From: Sinomonas sp. ASV486
GTDB lineage: Bacteria > Actinomycetota > Actinomycetes > Actinomycetales > Micrococcaceae
Direction of reading: 5' to 3'
Length of the DNA stretch: 64,000 nt
NCBI RefSeq assembly: GCF_030908215.1
Contig: NZ_JAVFJK010000002.1
Span: forward strand, 186,001-250,000
In this document: piece by piece, positions 48,720 to 56,792 of the stretch
How the letters are laid out: each line of letters begins with the position of its first letter
Numbering within the stretch: the first letter of the stretch is position 1
The notes under the pieces: generated by a model
What the model saw: the letters and a program-made list of their open reading frames with translations, nothing else
Told to the model about the DNA's origin: nothing
The model's database searches: none
Translations under genes and position numbers: made by a program

Positions 48720-49007
48720 ATGGAATTCCTGGTGAGACAGGAGAACCGCATGCCTCCTCTGCCGGCAGAAGAGGCATCCCGGATCAAGGCCGCCGAAAGG
48801 GAGTATGCCCAGCAGCTGCGGGACCGCGGGATCCTGCGCCGCCTGTGGCGCGTGCCGGGCACCCGCACGGCGATCGGCTGGTACGAGGCCGACGATGCGA
48901 CGGTGCTCCACGAGGTGCTCTCGGGGCTGCCGACGTTCCAGTGGCAGACGATCACCGTCGAGGCCCTGGCGACGCACCCGCAGGAGCAGATGCTGCGGCC
49001 CGAGTGA
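48720..49007 (+). CDS. muconolactone delta-isomerase family protein
   Basis: The 95-residue protein has the ferredoxin-like fold and length of muconolactone isomerase (CatC): MEFLVRQENRMPPLPAEEA at the start, LWRVPGTRTAIGWYEADDA and LSGLPTFQWQTITVEALATHP at the end. CatC converts muconolactone to 3-oxoadipate enol-lactone, but no catA/catB are present in the window, so the substrate may differ. It follows the hydrolase gene by 14 bases and has GGAG-like sequence weakly placed. Confidence 0.8.
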   Translation: MEFLVRQENRMPPLPAEEASRIKAAEREYAQQLRDRGILRRLWRVPGTRTAIGWYEADDATVLHEVLSGLPTFQWQTITVEALATHPQEQMLRPE

Positions 49008-49049
49008 GACGCCCCGGCGCACGGGTACCCTGACGGAGGAGGCGAGGCA

Positions 49050-50021
49050 ATGAGGATACTGATCGCGGGTGCTGGGGCGACAGGCGGCTATTTCGGGGCG
49101 AGGCTCGCCCAGGCCGGTCGGGACGTCACCTTCCTGGTTCGTTCAGGGCGCGCTGAACAGCTGAGCGGGGGTCTGCGGCTGATCGGCACGGATAGCGATG
49201 AGACCGTGCAGGTGCGCGCTCTGACCGCCGAGCAGCTCGACGACGGGCCGTACGATCTCGTGATGCTGGCCGTCAAGGCGAGCGCCCTCGAGACCGTGCT
49301 CGGCCAGCTCGGACCTGCGATCGGCCCGGAGACGCTGGTCCTTCCGATCCTCAACGGCATGCGGCACCTTCGGCTCCTCAACGACCGGTTCGGCACGGAT
49401 CGTGTGCTCGGCGGATCCGTGCGCGTCGTCACCCATGTGACGCCGGACGGCGCGATCCGCCAGGTGCTCCCGTTGGCTGAGATCGTCCTCGGCGCCCAGC
49501 CCGGGGGTCCCGCCGCCCGCGCCGACGACGTCGGGCGCGAGCTCTCCGTGCCGGGCTACAAGCTGCGGGTCACGCAGCAGATTCTGACGACGATGTGGCA
49601 CAAGTGGGCGTTCATCGTGGCTTCAGGAGTCGGATCGATCCTCATGCGCGCCAGCTTCGGCGAGATCGCGGCGATGCCGGAGGGGCGGGACTTCATCCGT
49701 GAAGTGCTCGCCGAAACCGAAGGGGTCCTGAACGCTGCGGGATACCCGGCATCCGATTCCTCGCATCGATCATCGCTCGAGATGCTGACCCAGCCGGGCT
49801 CGCCCTTCGTCCCCTCCCTGTACCGCGACTTCACAGAGGGCCGAGAACACGAGGGCGAGCACCTTGTCGGGGACTTCGCCGCCACCGCACGCGAACTCGG
49901 GGTCGAGACGCCTCTGACAGACCTAGCCCTGCTGCAGCTCCGTGTTCACGACCGGGCCAAGGCAGCGGACCGTGCCTCAGGCTCCACGGCTACCGAGGCC
50001 CTTCCTCCAGACTTGGCGTGA
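49050..50021 (+). CDS. ketopantoate reductase (PanE/ApbA) family protein
   Basis: The 323-residue protein has the Rossmann motif ILIAGAGATGGYFGARLAQAG. DLVMLAVKASALETVLGQLG and LPILNGMRHLRLLNDRFG are typical of the N-terminal NADPH domain, and MWHKWAFIVASGVGSILMRA with the conserved Lys of the C-terminal domain follows. GGAGGAGG is 7-13 bases before the ATG. By operon context it may act on a different keto acid than ketopantoate. Downstream, 50022-50114 is a short gap in which I see nothing secure. Confidence 0.85.
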   Translation: MRILIAGAGATGGYFGARLAQAGRDVTFLVRSGRAEQLSGGLRLIGTDSDETVQVRALTAEQLDDGPYDLVMLAVKASALETVLGQLGPAIGPETLVLPILNGMRHLRLLNDRFGTDRVLGGSVRVVTHVTPDGAIRQVLPLAEIVLGAQPGGPAARADDVGRELSVPGYKLRVTQQILTTMWHKWAFIVASGVGSILMRASFGEIAAMPEGRDFIREVLAETEGVLNAAGYPASDSSHRSSLEMLTQPGSPFVPSLYRDFTEGREHEGEHLVGDFAATARELGVETPLTDLALLQLRVHDRAKAADRASGSTATEALPPDLA

Positions 50022-50114
50022 GCAGATCCTGGGGTACATGTCATTCACGCGGTCGGCGACCTCCGCCTGGATGAAGCCGACGACGGTCCGCCTCGCACCG
50101 ATTGCGGGCTAGGA

Positions 50115-50771
50115 CTAGCGGTCGAGCGGGGCGAGCTGTACTTGCTGCGCAAGCCCGTAGGCGGCAGGAAGATCGCTTTCGCTGGCGACGAAGACGCGAC
50201 CCACCACGAGAACCGAACGGCTTGGCGAGGCGATCCGCTTCATGCCGCCGGGCACCGTCCCCTGCCAGCCCGGCCCGCTGATGACAAAGTCACCGGCACG
50301 GGTACCCGTGGTGCGTTTGCCGACGTAGGCAAAATTGGCGCTATTCGACGGGTCGGTGAACTGCACGCTGTAATAGCGCTCGCCCATGTCGGGCACATGC
50401 AGTACGTGCGGCCCCTTCGTCAGGTCGAGCCAGCCGCCGATGTAGAGCACATCGTCGGTCCCGGTTGCCAGGAGGCTCCCAGGCGCCGCCGACGCGGATG
50501 AGGTGCTGGGCGCGGCGTACAGGGTGTTGACGGGGACCGGGCCGCCGCCGAGCCCGTGCTTGAGGAAGGCCCGTTTGAAGCCGTTGACCGTGAGCCGCGG
50601 CCACAGGTAGATGAACGCCGCCGTGCCGAGCACCCACACGATCCCGGCGGCCACTGCGAGTGGAATGATCTCGCTCCAGCCGCGCGAGATCCGCTGGTAG
50701 ACGACCCACGCGAAGACCACGAGGATGACGACGGTCAAGGGGTACGAATACTTCAGAATGAGACGGTTCAT
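50115..50771 (-). CDS. DUF1254 domain protein
   Basis: The 218-residue protein has one or two N-terminal hydrophobic helices (about 6-55). A DUF1254-type region follows: NTLYAAPSTSSASAAPGSLL, DVLYIGGWLDLTKGPHVLHV, GERYYSVQFTDPSNSANFAY and the glycine-rich FVISGPGWQG. This domain is normally fused N-terminal to DUF1214 in one protein; here the partner DUF1214 gene lies directly upstream with a one-base gap, so the two domains are split into two membrane-anchored proteins. Function is unknown. Confidence 0.83.
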   Translation of the reverse strand: MNRLILKYSYPLTVVILVVFAWVVYQRISRGWSEIIPLAVAAGIVWVLGTAAFIYLWPRLTVNGFKRAFLKHGLGGGPVPVNTLYAAPSTSSASAAPGSLLATGTDDVLYIGGWLDLTKGPHVLHVPDMGERYYSVQFTDPSNSANFAYVGKRTTGTRAGDFVISGPGWQGTVPGGMKRIASPSRSVLVVGRVFVASESDLPAAYGLAQQVQLAPLDR

Positions 50772-50772
50772 G

Positions 50773-51375
50773 TCACCGCGCCCTCGCGACAGGCGGAATT
50801 CGGTACGTGCCGTTGAGAATCTCCGCACCCGGCAGATACACGCGGAGCATCAGTTTGAATTTGCCCGAAGGAATGGGCAACCAGTTCTGCTCACGCCCTG
50901 CCGGGGCATCGTGCTGCAGGTAGATATCAACGGAACCGTCGGCGTTCTTCGCGAGGTCTGAACGATCGTCGAAGCTCGAGCGCTCCATCGGACTGCTCAC
51001 CATGTACCCGACCACGTCGGTCACGGTGAGGGACCAGAAGGCGTCATGCGGCGGCAGTTCGCCTGCCGGGAAACGCAGGTTGTATGCATGTGCGCCGCTG
51101 AGGATCTGCCCTGAGCCGTCTGTGGTTGCAGTGAAGTATGCGGCCTCTTCAAATACATTGACCGCGGGCAGGGCCTTCGCGCAGGCTGCCCGCACCAGGA
51201 CGCCGTTCTCGGGACGGCCGCACGCGCGGATGACGCTCCAGCCATTGGCGGTCGTCGTGACGGCCCGGATCACAGCATTCATGATGAGGATTGCCGACAG
51301 GAACGCCAGTGTGGCGCCGATGATGACCCCTTGCACCACCCCGGACTGCGCGACCCACGCGAGGATGCCTGCCAT
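50773..51375 (-). CDS. DUF1214 domain protein
   Basis: The 200-residue protein has two hydrophobic segments at the N-terminus (about 5-45). The DUF1214 region follows: VFEEAAYFTATTDGSGQILS, FPAGELPPHDAFWSLTVTDV and WLPIPSGKFKLMLRVYLPG. It is immediately followed by the DUF1254 gene. The order (DUF1214 before DUF1254) is reversed relative to the usual fusion protein. Both parts probably assemble at the membrane. Function is unknown. Confidence 0.85.
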   Translation of the reverse strand: MAGILAWVAQSGVVQGVIIGATLAFLSAILIMNAVIRAVTTTANGWSVIRACGRPENGVLVRAACAKALPAVNVFEEAAYFTATTDGSGQILSGAHAYNLRFPAGELPPHDAFWSLTVTDVVGYMVSSPMERSSFDDRSDLAKNADGSVDIYLQHDAPAGREQNWLPIPSGKFKLMLRVYLPGAEILNGTYRIPPVARAR

Positions 51376-51523
51376 GTCCGCACACTAGCCGCGCAGACCC
51401 GAGCAGCACAACGACGCGTCGGAATTCGGGCGCGTGCCACCGCCTTCGGGAGTGAGCGTCCATCGCGAGGCGATGCTCGACGTCGTGCTCATCCCCGCCG
51501 GAACCCGGCCAGCCGGCCCGCGG

Positions 51524-52846
51524 TCACGCGCGCGCAGCCTCCGCGATCCGGTGCGTGAACTCGTCGAGCCACGCGCCGACGGTGGTGCGGGCAACAGGGT
51601 TGTCCGGGTAGCGGCAGCGCAGGTGCAGCCCGTCCCCCGCGACGATGAACCAGACCATGATGTTGTCCGTGGGCAGCATCGCCGAGACGAACTGCGGTTC
51701 GAGTGCGGAGTCGATGCCCAGCGGCATGCGGCGCATGTCGAGCCACGAGATCGCGAACATCCCTGGGGGCTCCTCCGCGCTGCCAATGCGCTCGAAGATC
51801 GGAGCCAAGGGGTAGGCGCCAAGGCGCACAGCCTCATCGACGGCCGCGGCGCAGGAAGCTGGGTCCGGTTCGGCGATGTCGAGCACGGCGTTCGTGATGA
51901 ACCACCCGACTGACTCTCGCCACCGCTGCTCGTTGCGCGAGTGCACCGGGAACACCGCTCGCAGCGGCGCGCCAGCCAGGTCCTGGAACAGCCGCGCGAG
52001 CTCGGACAGCACGGCCGGAAGGAGTCGCACCCCCCGCGCACGCCCGCGTTCTTCCAGACGGGAGAGCTCGTCCTCTCTGAGCACGTCGCGTACCTCCACG
52101 ACGGCGGGGGAGGGCTGCGAAACATCGCCCAGCGGCAGCGGGAACACGGGCATCCCGCCGCCGCCCGCCCGCAGGATCTCCCGCCAGTGCGCGATCACCC
52201 CAGCCGGCGCCTCCGGCATCGCCGCGAGGGCGCGTGTGTGGTCGGCGAACACCGCGGGCGGCGCCGCAAGATCCGGAGCCGCTGAATCACGAGCCGCGGG
52301 ATCCGTCCCCGCCAGCACCTCGTGGGCCAGGATCAGCAGCGACCACATGTCGACGTGGGCGTGGTCGCTGGCGACGACGACGACGGGGCGCGCGTCAGGC
52401 TCGCCGGGGGCCGGTGTGACCAGGGCGAGGAGGTATGACGGCGCCGCGTACGGGCGGCACTCGGCGTCGAGCAGCGCCCGGAGCGCGTCGCGCGTTGTCC
52501 CGTGGGCGCCCATCTCGTGCGATCGCCACGCGCCGTCGTCCACCGTTGCCTCGTGCAGCCGCACCCGCGGGCCGTCGGGCGAGAAGACGGTGCGCAGGGT
52601 CCCGTGGCGCGCGATCACCGCCTGCCACGCCTCGCTGAGCGCGGCACGGGTCGCGGCACCCGCCGCAGCACGCGGGAGGCGGAAGGACACCGCCATCCAG
52701 GACCCCTCGCGGTCGCCGCGGCCCACGTGGCGGCCCTGGTCGTAGGACACGGGCAGTTCGCGCGCCGGGTCGGGCTCGGCGCGCACGGCGAAGCTGTCGA
52801 GCGAGCCCTCGGGCAGGGCCATGTGGGCAACCGTGGTGAGCCGCAT
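51524..52846 (-). CDS. free-standing condensation-domain protein
   Basis: The 440-residue protein resembles the condensation domains of non-ribosomal peptide synthetases and Pap-type acyltransferases. The active-site-like segment is DHAHVDMWSLLILAHEVL at residues 161-178: His162 and Asp166 match the second His and the Asp of HHxxxDG, while the first His is Asp and the Gly is Met. AVFPVHSRNEQRWRESVGWF and FAISWLDMRRMPLG fit the C-terminal half. No NRPS genes are nearby. It may transfer an acyl group to a small molecule or lipid. Transcription is probably leaderless: TAGACT is eight bases before the ATG. Confidence 0.78.
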   Translation of the reverse strand: MRLTTVAHMALPEGSLDSFAVRAEPDPARELPVSYDQGRHVGRGDREGSWMAVSFRLPRAAAGAATRAALSEAWQAVIARHGTLRTVFSPDGPRVRLHEATVDDGAWRSHEMGAHGTTRDALRALLDAECRPYAAPSYLLALVTPAPGEPDARPVVVVASDHAHVDMWSLLILAHEVLAGTDPAARDSAAPDLAAPPAVFADHTRALAAMPEAPAGVIAHWREILRAGGGGMPVFPLPLGDVSQPSPAVVEVRDVLREDELSRLEERGRARGVRLLPAVLSELARLFQDLAGAPLRAVFPVHSRNEQRWRESVGWFITNAVLDIAEPDPASCAAAVDEAVRLGAYPLAPIFERIGSAEEPPGMFAISWLDMRRMPLGIDSALEPQFVSAMLPTDNIMVWFIVAGDGLHLRCRYPDNPVARTTVGAWLDEFTHRIAEAARA

Positions 52847-52854
52847 GGTGCCGT

Positions 52855-52860
52855 AGTCTA
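52855..52860 (-). promoter_or_regulatory. -10 box of a probable leaderless transcript
   Basis: TAGACT on the minus strand ends eight bases before the ATG at 52846. Transcription would begin at or next to the start codon, and there is no ribosome site. Leaderless genes are common in actinobacteria. Confidence 0.5.
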
Positions 52861-52897
52861 GGGCCCAGATGTTTCGAGAAGGCACACGGGAGGGCTC

Positions 52898-53695
52898 GTG
52901 GCCTCATTCCAGACGCGCGGAGCGAGTCTTGACTACGACGTCGCCGGTTCCACCGGTCCCCTCGTCGTGCAGCTGCACGGGCTGACGTCCAGCCGCGAAC
53001 GCGACGGACAGCTCGGCCTCAACCTCGCGCGGGCACTGCGCGACCACCGCATCCTGCGCTACGACGCCCGCGCGCATGGGCGCTCCACCGGGACGCTCGC
53101 CGAGGCCGACTACAGCTGGCCCAGCCTCGCCGACGACCTCCTTGCCCTCCTCGACCACGTCGCGCCGGGCGAGGAGGTGCATGGGGTGGGGCCGTCCATG
53201 GGGACCGGGACCCTCCTGCACGCGGCGCTGAAGGATCCCGCGAGGTTCGCGTCGCTGACCCTCGTCACGCCTCCGACGGCGTGGAAGCGCCGGGCCTCCC
53301 AGAGCGAGACCTATCTGGCCAACGCCGCCATGGTCGAGCAGGAGGGCATTGCCGCGTTCGTGCAGCGAGGCTCGACGGCGCCCACGCCGCCTGCGCTCGC
53401 CCATGCGCCCGAGACGAGTGTGGCCGTGCCCGAACGCCTCCTGCCGGCCGTGATGCGGGGCGCGGCGGCCACCGACCTGCCGAAGGGGAAGGACGTCGCA
53501 GCCATCGGGGTGCCTGCGCTGATTCTCGCCTGGAGCGGGGACCGCTCGCACCCGTTGTCGACGGCGCAGCAGCTGCACGCCCGGATGCCGCACAGCCGCA
53601 TCGTCGTGGCGCGGACGCCGTACGGGATCATGGCGTGGCCGGGGCTCTTCGCGGAGTTCGTCACGACCGTTGGCAGCGGCGACGTTCCCTTCTGA
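52898..53695 (+). CDS. alpha/beta fold hydrolase
   Basis: The 265-residue protein starts at GTG 52898 with GGGAGGG upstream. LVVQLHGLTSSRERD is the oxyanion region, HGVGPSMGTGTLLHAALKDP contains the nucleophile Ser within G-P-S-M-G (a Gly-Pro-Ser variant of GxSxG), and a late Asp-like residue sits in LAWSGDRSHPLST with the Asp. The final catalytic His expected near the C-terminus is not clear: the segment reads TPYGIMAWPGLF. Activity is therefore uncertain. It diverges from the condensation-domain gene. Confidence 0.8.
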   Translation: MASFQTRGASLDYDVAGSTGPLVVQLHGLTSSRERDGQLGLNLARALRDHRILRYDARAHGRSTGTLAEADYSWPSLADDLLALLDHVAPGEEVHGVGPSMGTGTLLHAALKDPARFASLTLVTPPTAWKRRASQSETYLANAAMVEQEGIAAFVQRGSTAPTPPALAHAPETSVAVPERLLPAVMRGAAATDLPKGKDVAAIGVPALILAWSGDRSHPLSTAQQLHARMPHSRIVVARTPYGIMAWPGLFAEFVTTVGSGDVPF

Positions 53696-53821
53696 GCGCG
53701 GCGCGCGCTGGAGAGGACGCAGGCAACCGACTAGCGTGTGAATCCCAGCACCGTAGAAGAAACCGACATGGCCCCGCCTGACGGCGCGCGGGCCCGTGGC
53801 CGAGGACGCATAGGAGTCACT

Positions 53822-54601
53822 ATGAGCAAGCTCGCACTCGTTACAGGCGCCACGTCCGGGATCGGCCGAGCCTACGCCGAACGGCTCGCCGCAGAGGGCT
53901 ACGATCTGGTGATCGCGGGCCGACGACAGGACCGTCTGGAGGAGTTCGCCGGCTCCCACCCCGAGGTCAAGGTCCGGACCGTGGCGGCGGACCTGTCCAC
54001 CACCGCCGGGATCGACACCGTCGCTGAAATCTGCGCGAGTGAGCCGCTGGCCATGCTGGTCAACAATGCCGGTGTCGCCCACTACATGCCCCTCGCTGAG
54101 CTTCCGGCCGAGAAAGCAGCCGAACTCGTCAACGTCAAGGTCCTCGCGCCTACGATGCTCACCCGCGCCGCCGTCGCGGGTATGCAGGAGCGCGGCCAGG
54201 GAACCATCATCAACGTGGCCGGCATGATCGCCTTCAGCGGGCCAGCCCCGCATTCCCTGATGCCACGCCGCGCTGTCTACGGCGGGAGCCTCGCGTACCT
54301 CGTCGCGATGTCCCAGACCCTCAGCGCGGAGCTCGAGGGCACCGGGGTGACCGTGCAGGTCGTATGCCCGGGCGTGGTTGCCACCGAGTTCCACGAGCGG
54401 CAGGGCTTCGACCTGAGTGCGGTGCCGCGCATGAGCGCCGACGACGTTGTCACCGCGAGCCTGCGGGGCCTCGAGCTGGGCGAGACCGTGTGCGCCCCGG
54501 GCGTCGAGGACGCGAGCCTGCTCGACGCGGTCTTCACGGCGGACCTCGCCGCCTTCGGGGCCCAGAGCGTCGAGCTCGCCAGCCGCTACCGGAGTTCCTG
54601 A
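53822..54601 (+). CDS. SDR family protein lacking the catalytic Lys
   Basis: The 259-residue short-chain dehydrogenase has TGATSGIGRAYAERLAAEGY (NAD(P)-binding) and VNNAGVAHYMPL. At the active site it reads AVYGGSLAYLVAM: Tyr153 is present but the residue four further on is Leu157 instead of Lys, and the usual Ser in N-V-x-S is Gly134. It may have a changed mechanism, be a sensor, or belong to a subfamily that uses other residues. AGGAGT precedes the ATG at 53822. A damaged second copy of its 3' end lies at 55319. Confidence 0.82.
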   Translation: MSKLALVTGATSGIGRAYAERLAAEGYDLVIAGRRQDRLEEFAGSHPEVKVRTVAADLSTTAGIDTVAEICASEPLAMLVNNAGVAHYMPLAELPAEKAAELVNVKVLAPTMLTRAAVAGMQERGQGTIINVAGMIAFSGPAPHSLMPRRAVYGGSLAYLVAMSQTLSAELEGTGVTVQVVCPGVVATEFHERQGFDLSAVPRMSADDVVTASLRGLELGETVCAPGVEDASLLDAVFTADLAAFGAQSVELASRYRSS

Positions 54602-54649
54602 ACCGACGCTGGTCTTACGCCGGCGGCCGTCCGGTGGAAGGCTAGCGCC

Positions 54650-55219
54650 ATGCGGAAACTGATCTACGGCATGAACGTGACCCTGGACGGCTACACCGCC
54701 GCGGCCGGCGACGACATCGGCTGGAGCGGGCCGCCCAGCGACGAGCTGTTCCAGTGGTGGCTCGACCAGGAGCTCGCGAGCGGCCTGACCCTGTACGGGC
54801 GCAAGCTGTGGGAGACCATGAGCCCCTACTGGTCCACCGCCGACCAGCAGCCAGGCGCCACCCCGGCGGAGATTGCTTTCGCACGGAACTGGCGGGACAC
54901 GCCGAAGGTGGTGTTCTCCTCGACCCTCCAAGGGCCCCTCGACTGGAACACCCGCCTGGTCACCGGCGACGCGGTCGCCGAGATCAGCCGGCTCAAGGTC
55001 GAGGACGGCGCCCCGATGACCATCGGCGGCCCAACCCTCGCCGCGGCGGCCATGCGGGCCGGGCTCATCGACGAGTACATGCTGGCCACCTACCCGGTCC
55101 TGGTCGGCGGCGGCACACCGTTCTTCACCGGGTTGGATGCCTGGGTGAACCTGGATCTCGTGGAAACGCGAACGTTCCCCGGCGGCGTCGTCCTGACCCG
55201 GTACGCGACGCGGCGCTGA
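54650..55219 (+). CDS. dihydrofolate reductase family protein (RibD C-terminal domain-like)
   Basis: The 189-residue protein has MRKLIYGMNVTLDGYTAAAG, LYGRKLWETMSPYW and PMTIGGPTLAAAAMRAGLID followed by YMLATYPVLVGGGTPFF, the pattern of the RibD_C/YyaP-like dihydrofolate-reductase superfamily members common in actinobacteria. NADPH reductase activity is likely, on an unknown substrate. It lies 49 bases after the SDR gene. A perfect palindrome follows at 55231-55256. Confidence 0.87.
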   Translation: MRKLIYGMNVTLDGYTAAAGDDIGWSGPPSDELFQWWLDQELASGLTLYGRKLWETMSPYWSTADQQPGATPAEIAFARNWRDTPKVVFSSTLQGPLDWNTRLVTGDAVAEISRLKVEDGAPMTIGGPTLAAAAMRAGLIDEYMLATYPVLVGGGTPFFTGLDAWVNLDLVETRTFPGGVVLTRYATRR

Positions 55220-55230
55220 CGTAGAGCGAG

Positions 55231-55256
55231 CGACGGCGGGTGCGCACCCGCCGTCG
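55231..55256. terminator. 26-bp perfect palindrome
   Basis: Arms CGACGGCGGGTGC and GCACCCGCCGTCG meet directly, giving a 26-bp palindrome 12 bases after a stop codon. It has the same core (CGACGGCG...GTGCGCACCC) as the hairpin at 39266. It probably ends the SDR/reductase transcript. Confidence 0.6.
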
Positions 55257-55318
55257 TGGGCGGCACCTCACCGTTCCATCTGCCTCGCGACGAGGCTGTC
55301 ATTCCCTGGGGCGGCCAT

Positions 55319-55466
55319 GAGGATTTCGCCTCAAGCCTACTCGGCCTGGAACCGAGCGAAATCGTCTGCGCCGCTTGCGTCGAGGACGCCTGCCTCCTCG
55401 ACGCGGTTCTCAATGCGACTCGCCGCCTTCGGAGCGCAGAGCATCGAACTCGCCATTGCCAAGCGC
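55319..55466 (+). pseudogene. decayed 3' fragment of a second SDR copy
   Basis: The frame reads SSLLGLEPSEIVCAACVEDA then CLLDAVLNA, which matches the SDR gene's C-terminal ASLRGLELGETVCAPGVEDA then SLLDAVFTA. After that the match moves to another frame (LAAFGAQSIELAIAK against LAAFGAQSVELASRY), so a small deletion has caused a frameshift. The 5' part is absent. The fragment stands 718 bases after the intact copy. The rest of the gap to the lacI-like gene (55467-55620) holds nothing I recognise. Confidence 0.75.
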
Positions 55467-55620
55467 GCGGTGACCCGATCCGCACCCAGGACCCAGTGGC
55501 GCAGACAGTGCCATCAAAGACGCGGCGCCTGAAGACTATGAAGTGGCCGGGTCCAGAACCCGCATGTCGCCGCACCGACCTGTCAACTGGACGTCCGCCC
55601 CACCCGTTCGACCTCAGCTC

Positions 55621-55667
55621 TTGACGAGCAGAACAAAACCGGTTTAGCTTGGGTACCGAACCGGTTT
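55621..55667 (+). promoter_or_regulatory. lacI-like gene promoter with two operators
   Basis: TTGACG (55621-55626) and TTAGCT (55644-55649) are 17 bases apart. Two palindromes, AAACCGGTTT (55636-55645) and AACCGGTT (55659-55666), with centres 22 bases apart, lie in the spacer and just after the -10 box. AACCGGTT with a central CG is a typical LacI-family operator. The regulator gene starts 30 bases further, so autorepression is likely and the whole mannoside operon may be controlled here. Confidence 0.75.
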
Positions 55668-55696
55668 AGTGAGCTGGATCACGAAGGAGGTGGAAC

Positions 55697-56713
55697 ATGG
55701 CGGTGACAATTAGCGACGTCGCTGCGGCCGCTGGGGTCAGCAAGGGCACCGTCTCGCTGGCTCTGAACGGGCACAAGGGCGTGGGGGAGGACACCCGGCG
55801 ACGGATCCTATCCGTCGCCGAGAGCTTGGGCTGGTCACCCAGCCTCATGGCGAGGGGGCTGGCCTCGTCGAGGACGTTCGCAATTGGCCTCGTGCTCGAG
55901 CGGGACCCGAAGTTGCTGGGAACCGACCCATTCTTCGCCGGATTCATCGCCGGCATCGAATCCGTCTTGGCGACCCATGAGTTCACCCTGGTCCTGGCTG
56001 TGGCGCACGGCGACGCGGCTGAGGCGGCCTACCGCAAGCTCGCCGCCGGCCGGGTTGACGGCTTCATCCTTACCGATCTGCGTATGGACGATTCAAGGAT
56101 CGATCTCCTGAGCGGGTTCGGACTTCCGGCAGTGACGCTCAATCGGCCCGCGATCGACTCCCCCTTTCCGGCGGTGTCCCTCGAGGGGAGCGAAAGCGTC
56201 AAGGATGCCGTGCGGCATCTCGTGGCGCTCGGACACCGACGCATCGCCCATGTCGGCGGCCCCCAAGGGTACGTCCACGGCAGGGCGCGCAGGCTTGCGT
56301 GGGCGGAGGCCATGGTGGAGGCGGGCCTCGAACCAGAATTGTTCGTGGAAGCCGACTTCACCGCTGAGCAGGGGGCGTCGGCGACATCGGCGCTCCTGCA
56401 ACGGAACTGGCCGCCGACGGCGATCGTCTACGCGAACGACATCATGGCCACCGCAGGACAATCCAAAGCACAGACCCTTGGCTACTCGGTCCCCAAGGAC
56501 CTGTCCGTGGTCGGATACGACAACGCCGAGTTCGCCCAATACCTCAACCCGCCTCTGACGACCATCGAGGCTGACCCGATCTCGTGGGGCCGGGAGGCGG
56601 CAGGGCTCCTCCTGTCCCTCGTTGGCGGTGCTCAGAGCGCACCCGACATCGTGCTACCGGCCCCACGGCTTATCGTCCGCGGCTCCAGTGGCCCAGCTCC
56701 CGCCGTCGACTGA
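55697..56713 (+). CDS. LacI family transcriptional regulator of the mannoside operon
   Basis: The 338-residue protein has the LacI DNA-binding headpiece at residues 1-60 (VTISDVAAAAGVSKGTVSLA, then ALNGHKGVGEDTRRRILSVA). The sugar-binding core (about 60-335) has ALGHRRIAHVGGPQGYVHGR and IVYANDIMATAGQSKAQTLG. GGAGGTGGAAC stands before the ATG. It heads a gene set for import and cleavage of a mannoside; its inducer is probably a mannose-containing sugar (inference from enzymes). Confidence 0.92.
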   Translation: MAVTISDVAAAAGVSKGTVSLALNGHKGVGEDTRRRILSVAESLGWSPSLMARGLASSRTFAIGLVLERDPKLLGTDPFFAGFIAGIESVLATHEFTLVLAVAHGDAAEAAYRKLAAGRVDGFILTDLRMDDSRIDLLSGFGLPAVTLNRPAIDSPFPAVSLEGSESVKDAVRHLVALGHRRIAHVGGPQGYVHGRARRLAWAEAMVEAGLEPELFVEADFTAEQGASATSALLQRNWPPTAIVYANDIMATAGQSKAQTLGYSVPKDLSVVGYDNAEFAQYLNPPLTTIEADPISWGREAAGLLLSLVGGAQSAPDIVLPAPRLIVRGSSGPAPAVD

Positions 56714-56792
56714 CCCCCTGAACACCTTCGTCCTCTGACCTCAAGCGTCCGGAGGACACGTGCAAATGAACTATCCGATTGAAGGAGACGCA

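Noticed and set aside
50022-50114. Possible remnant gene between the reductase and DUF1254 genes
   Set aside because: Both strands have short protein-like stretches (for example VVGFIQAEVADRVND on the minus strand), but they are too short to assign.
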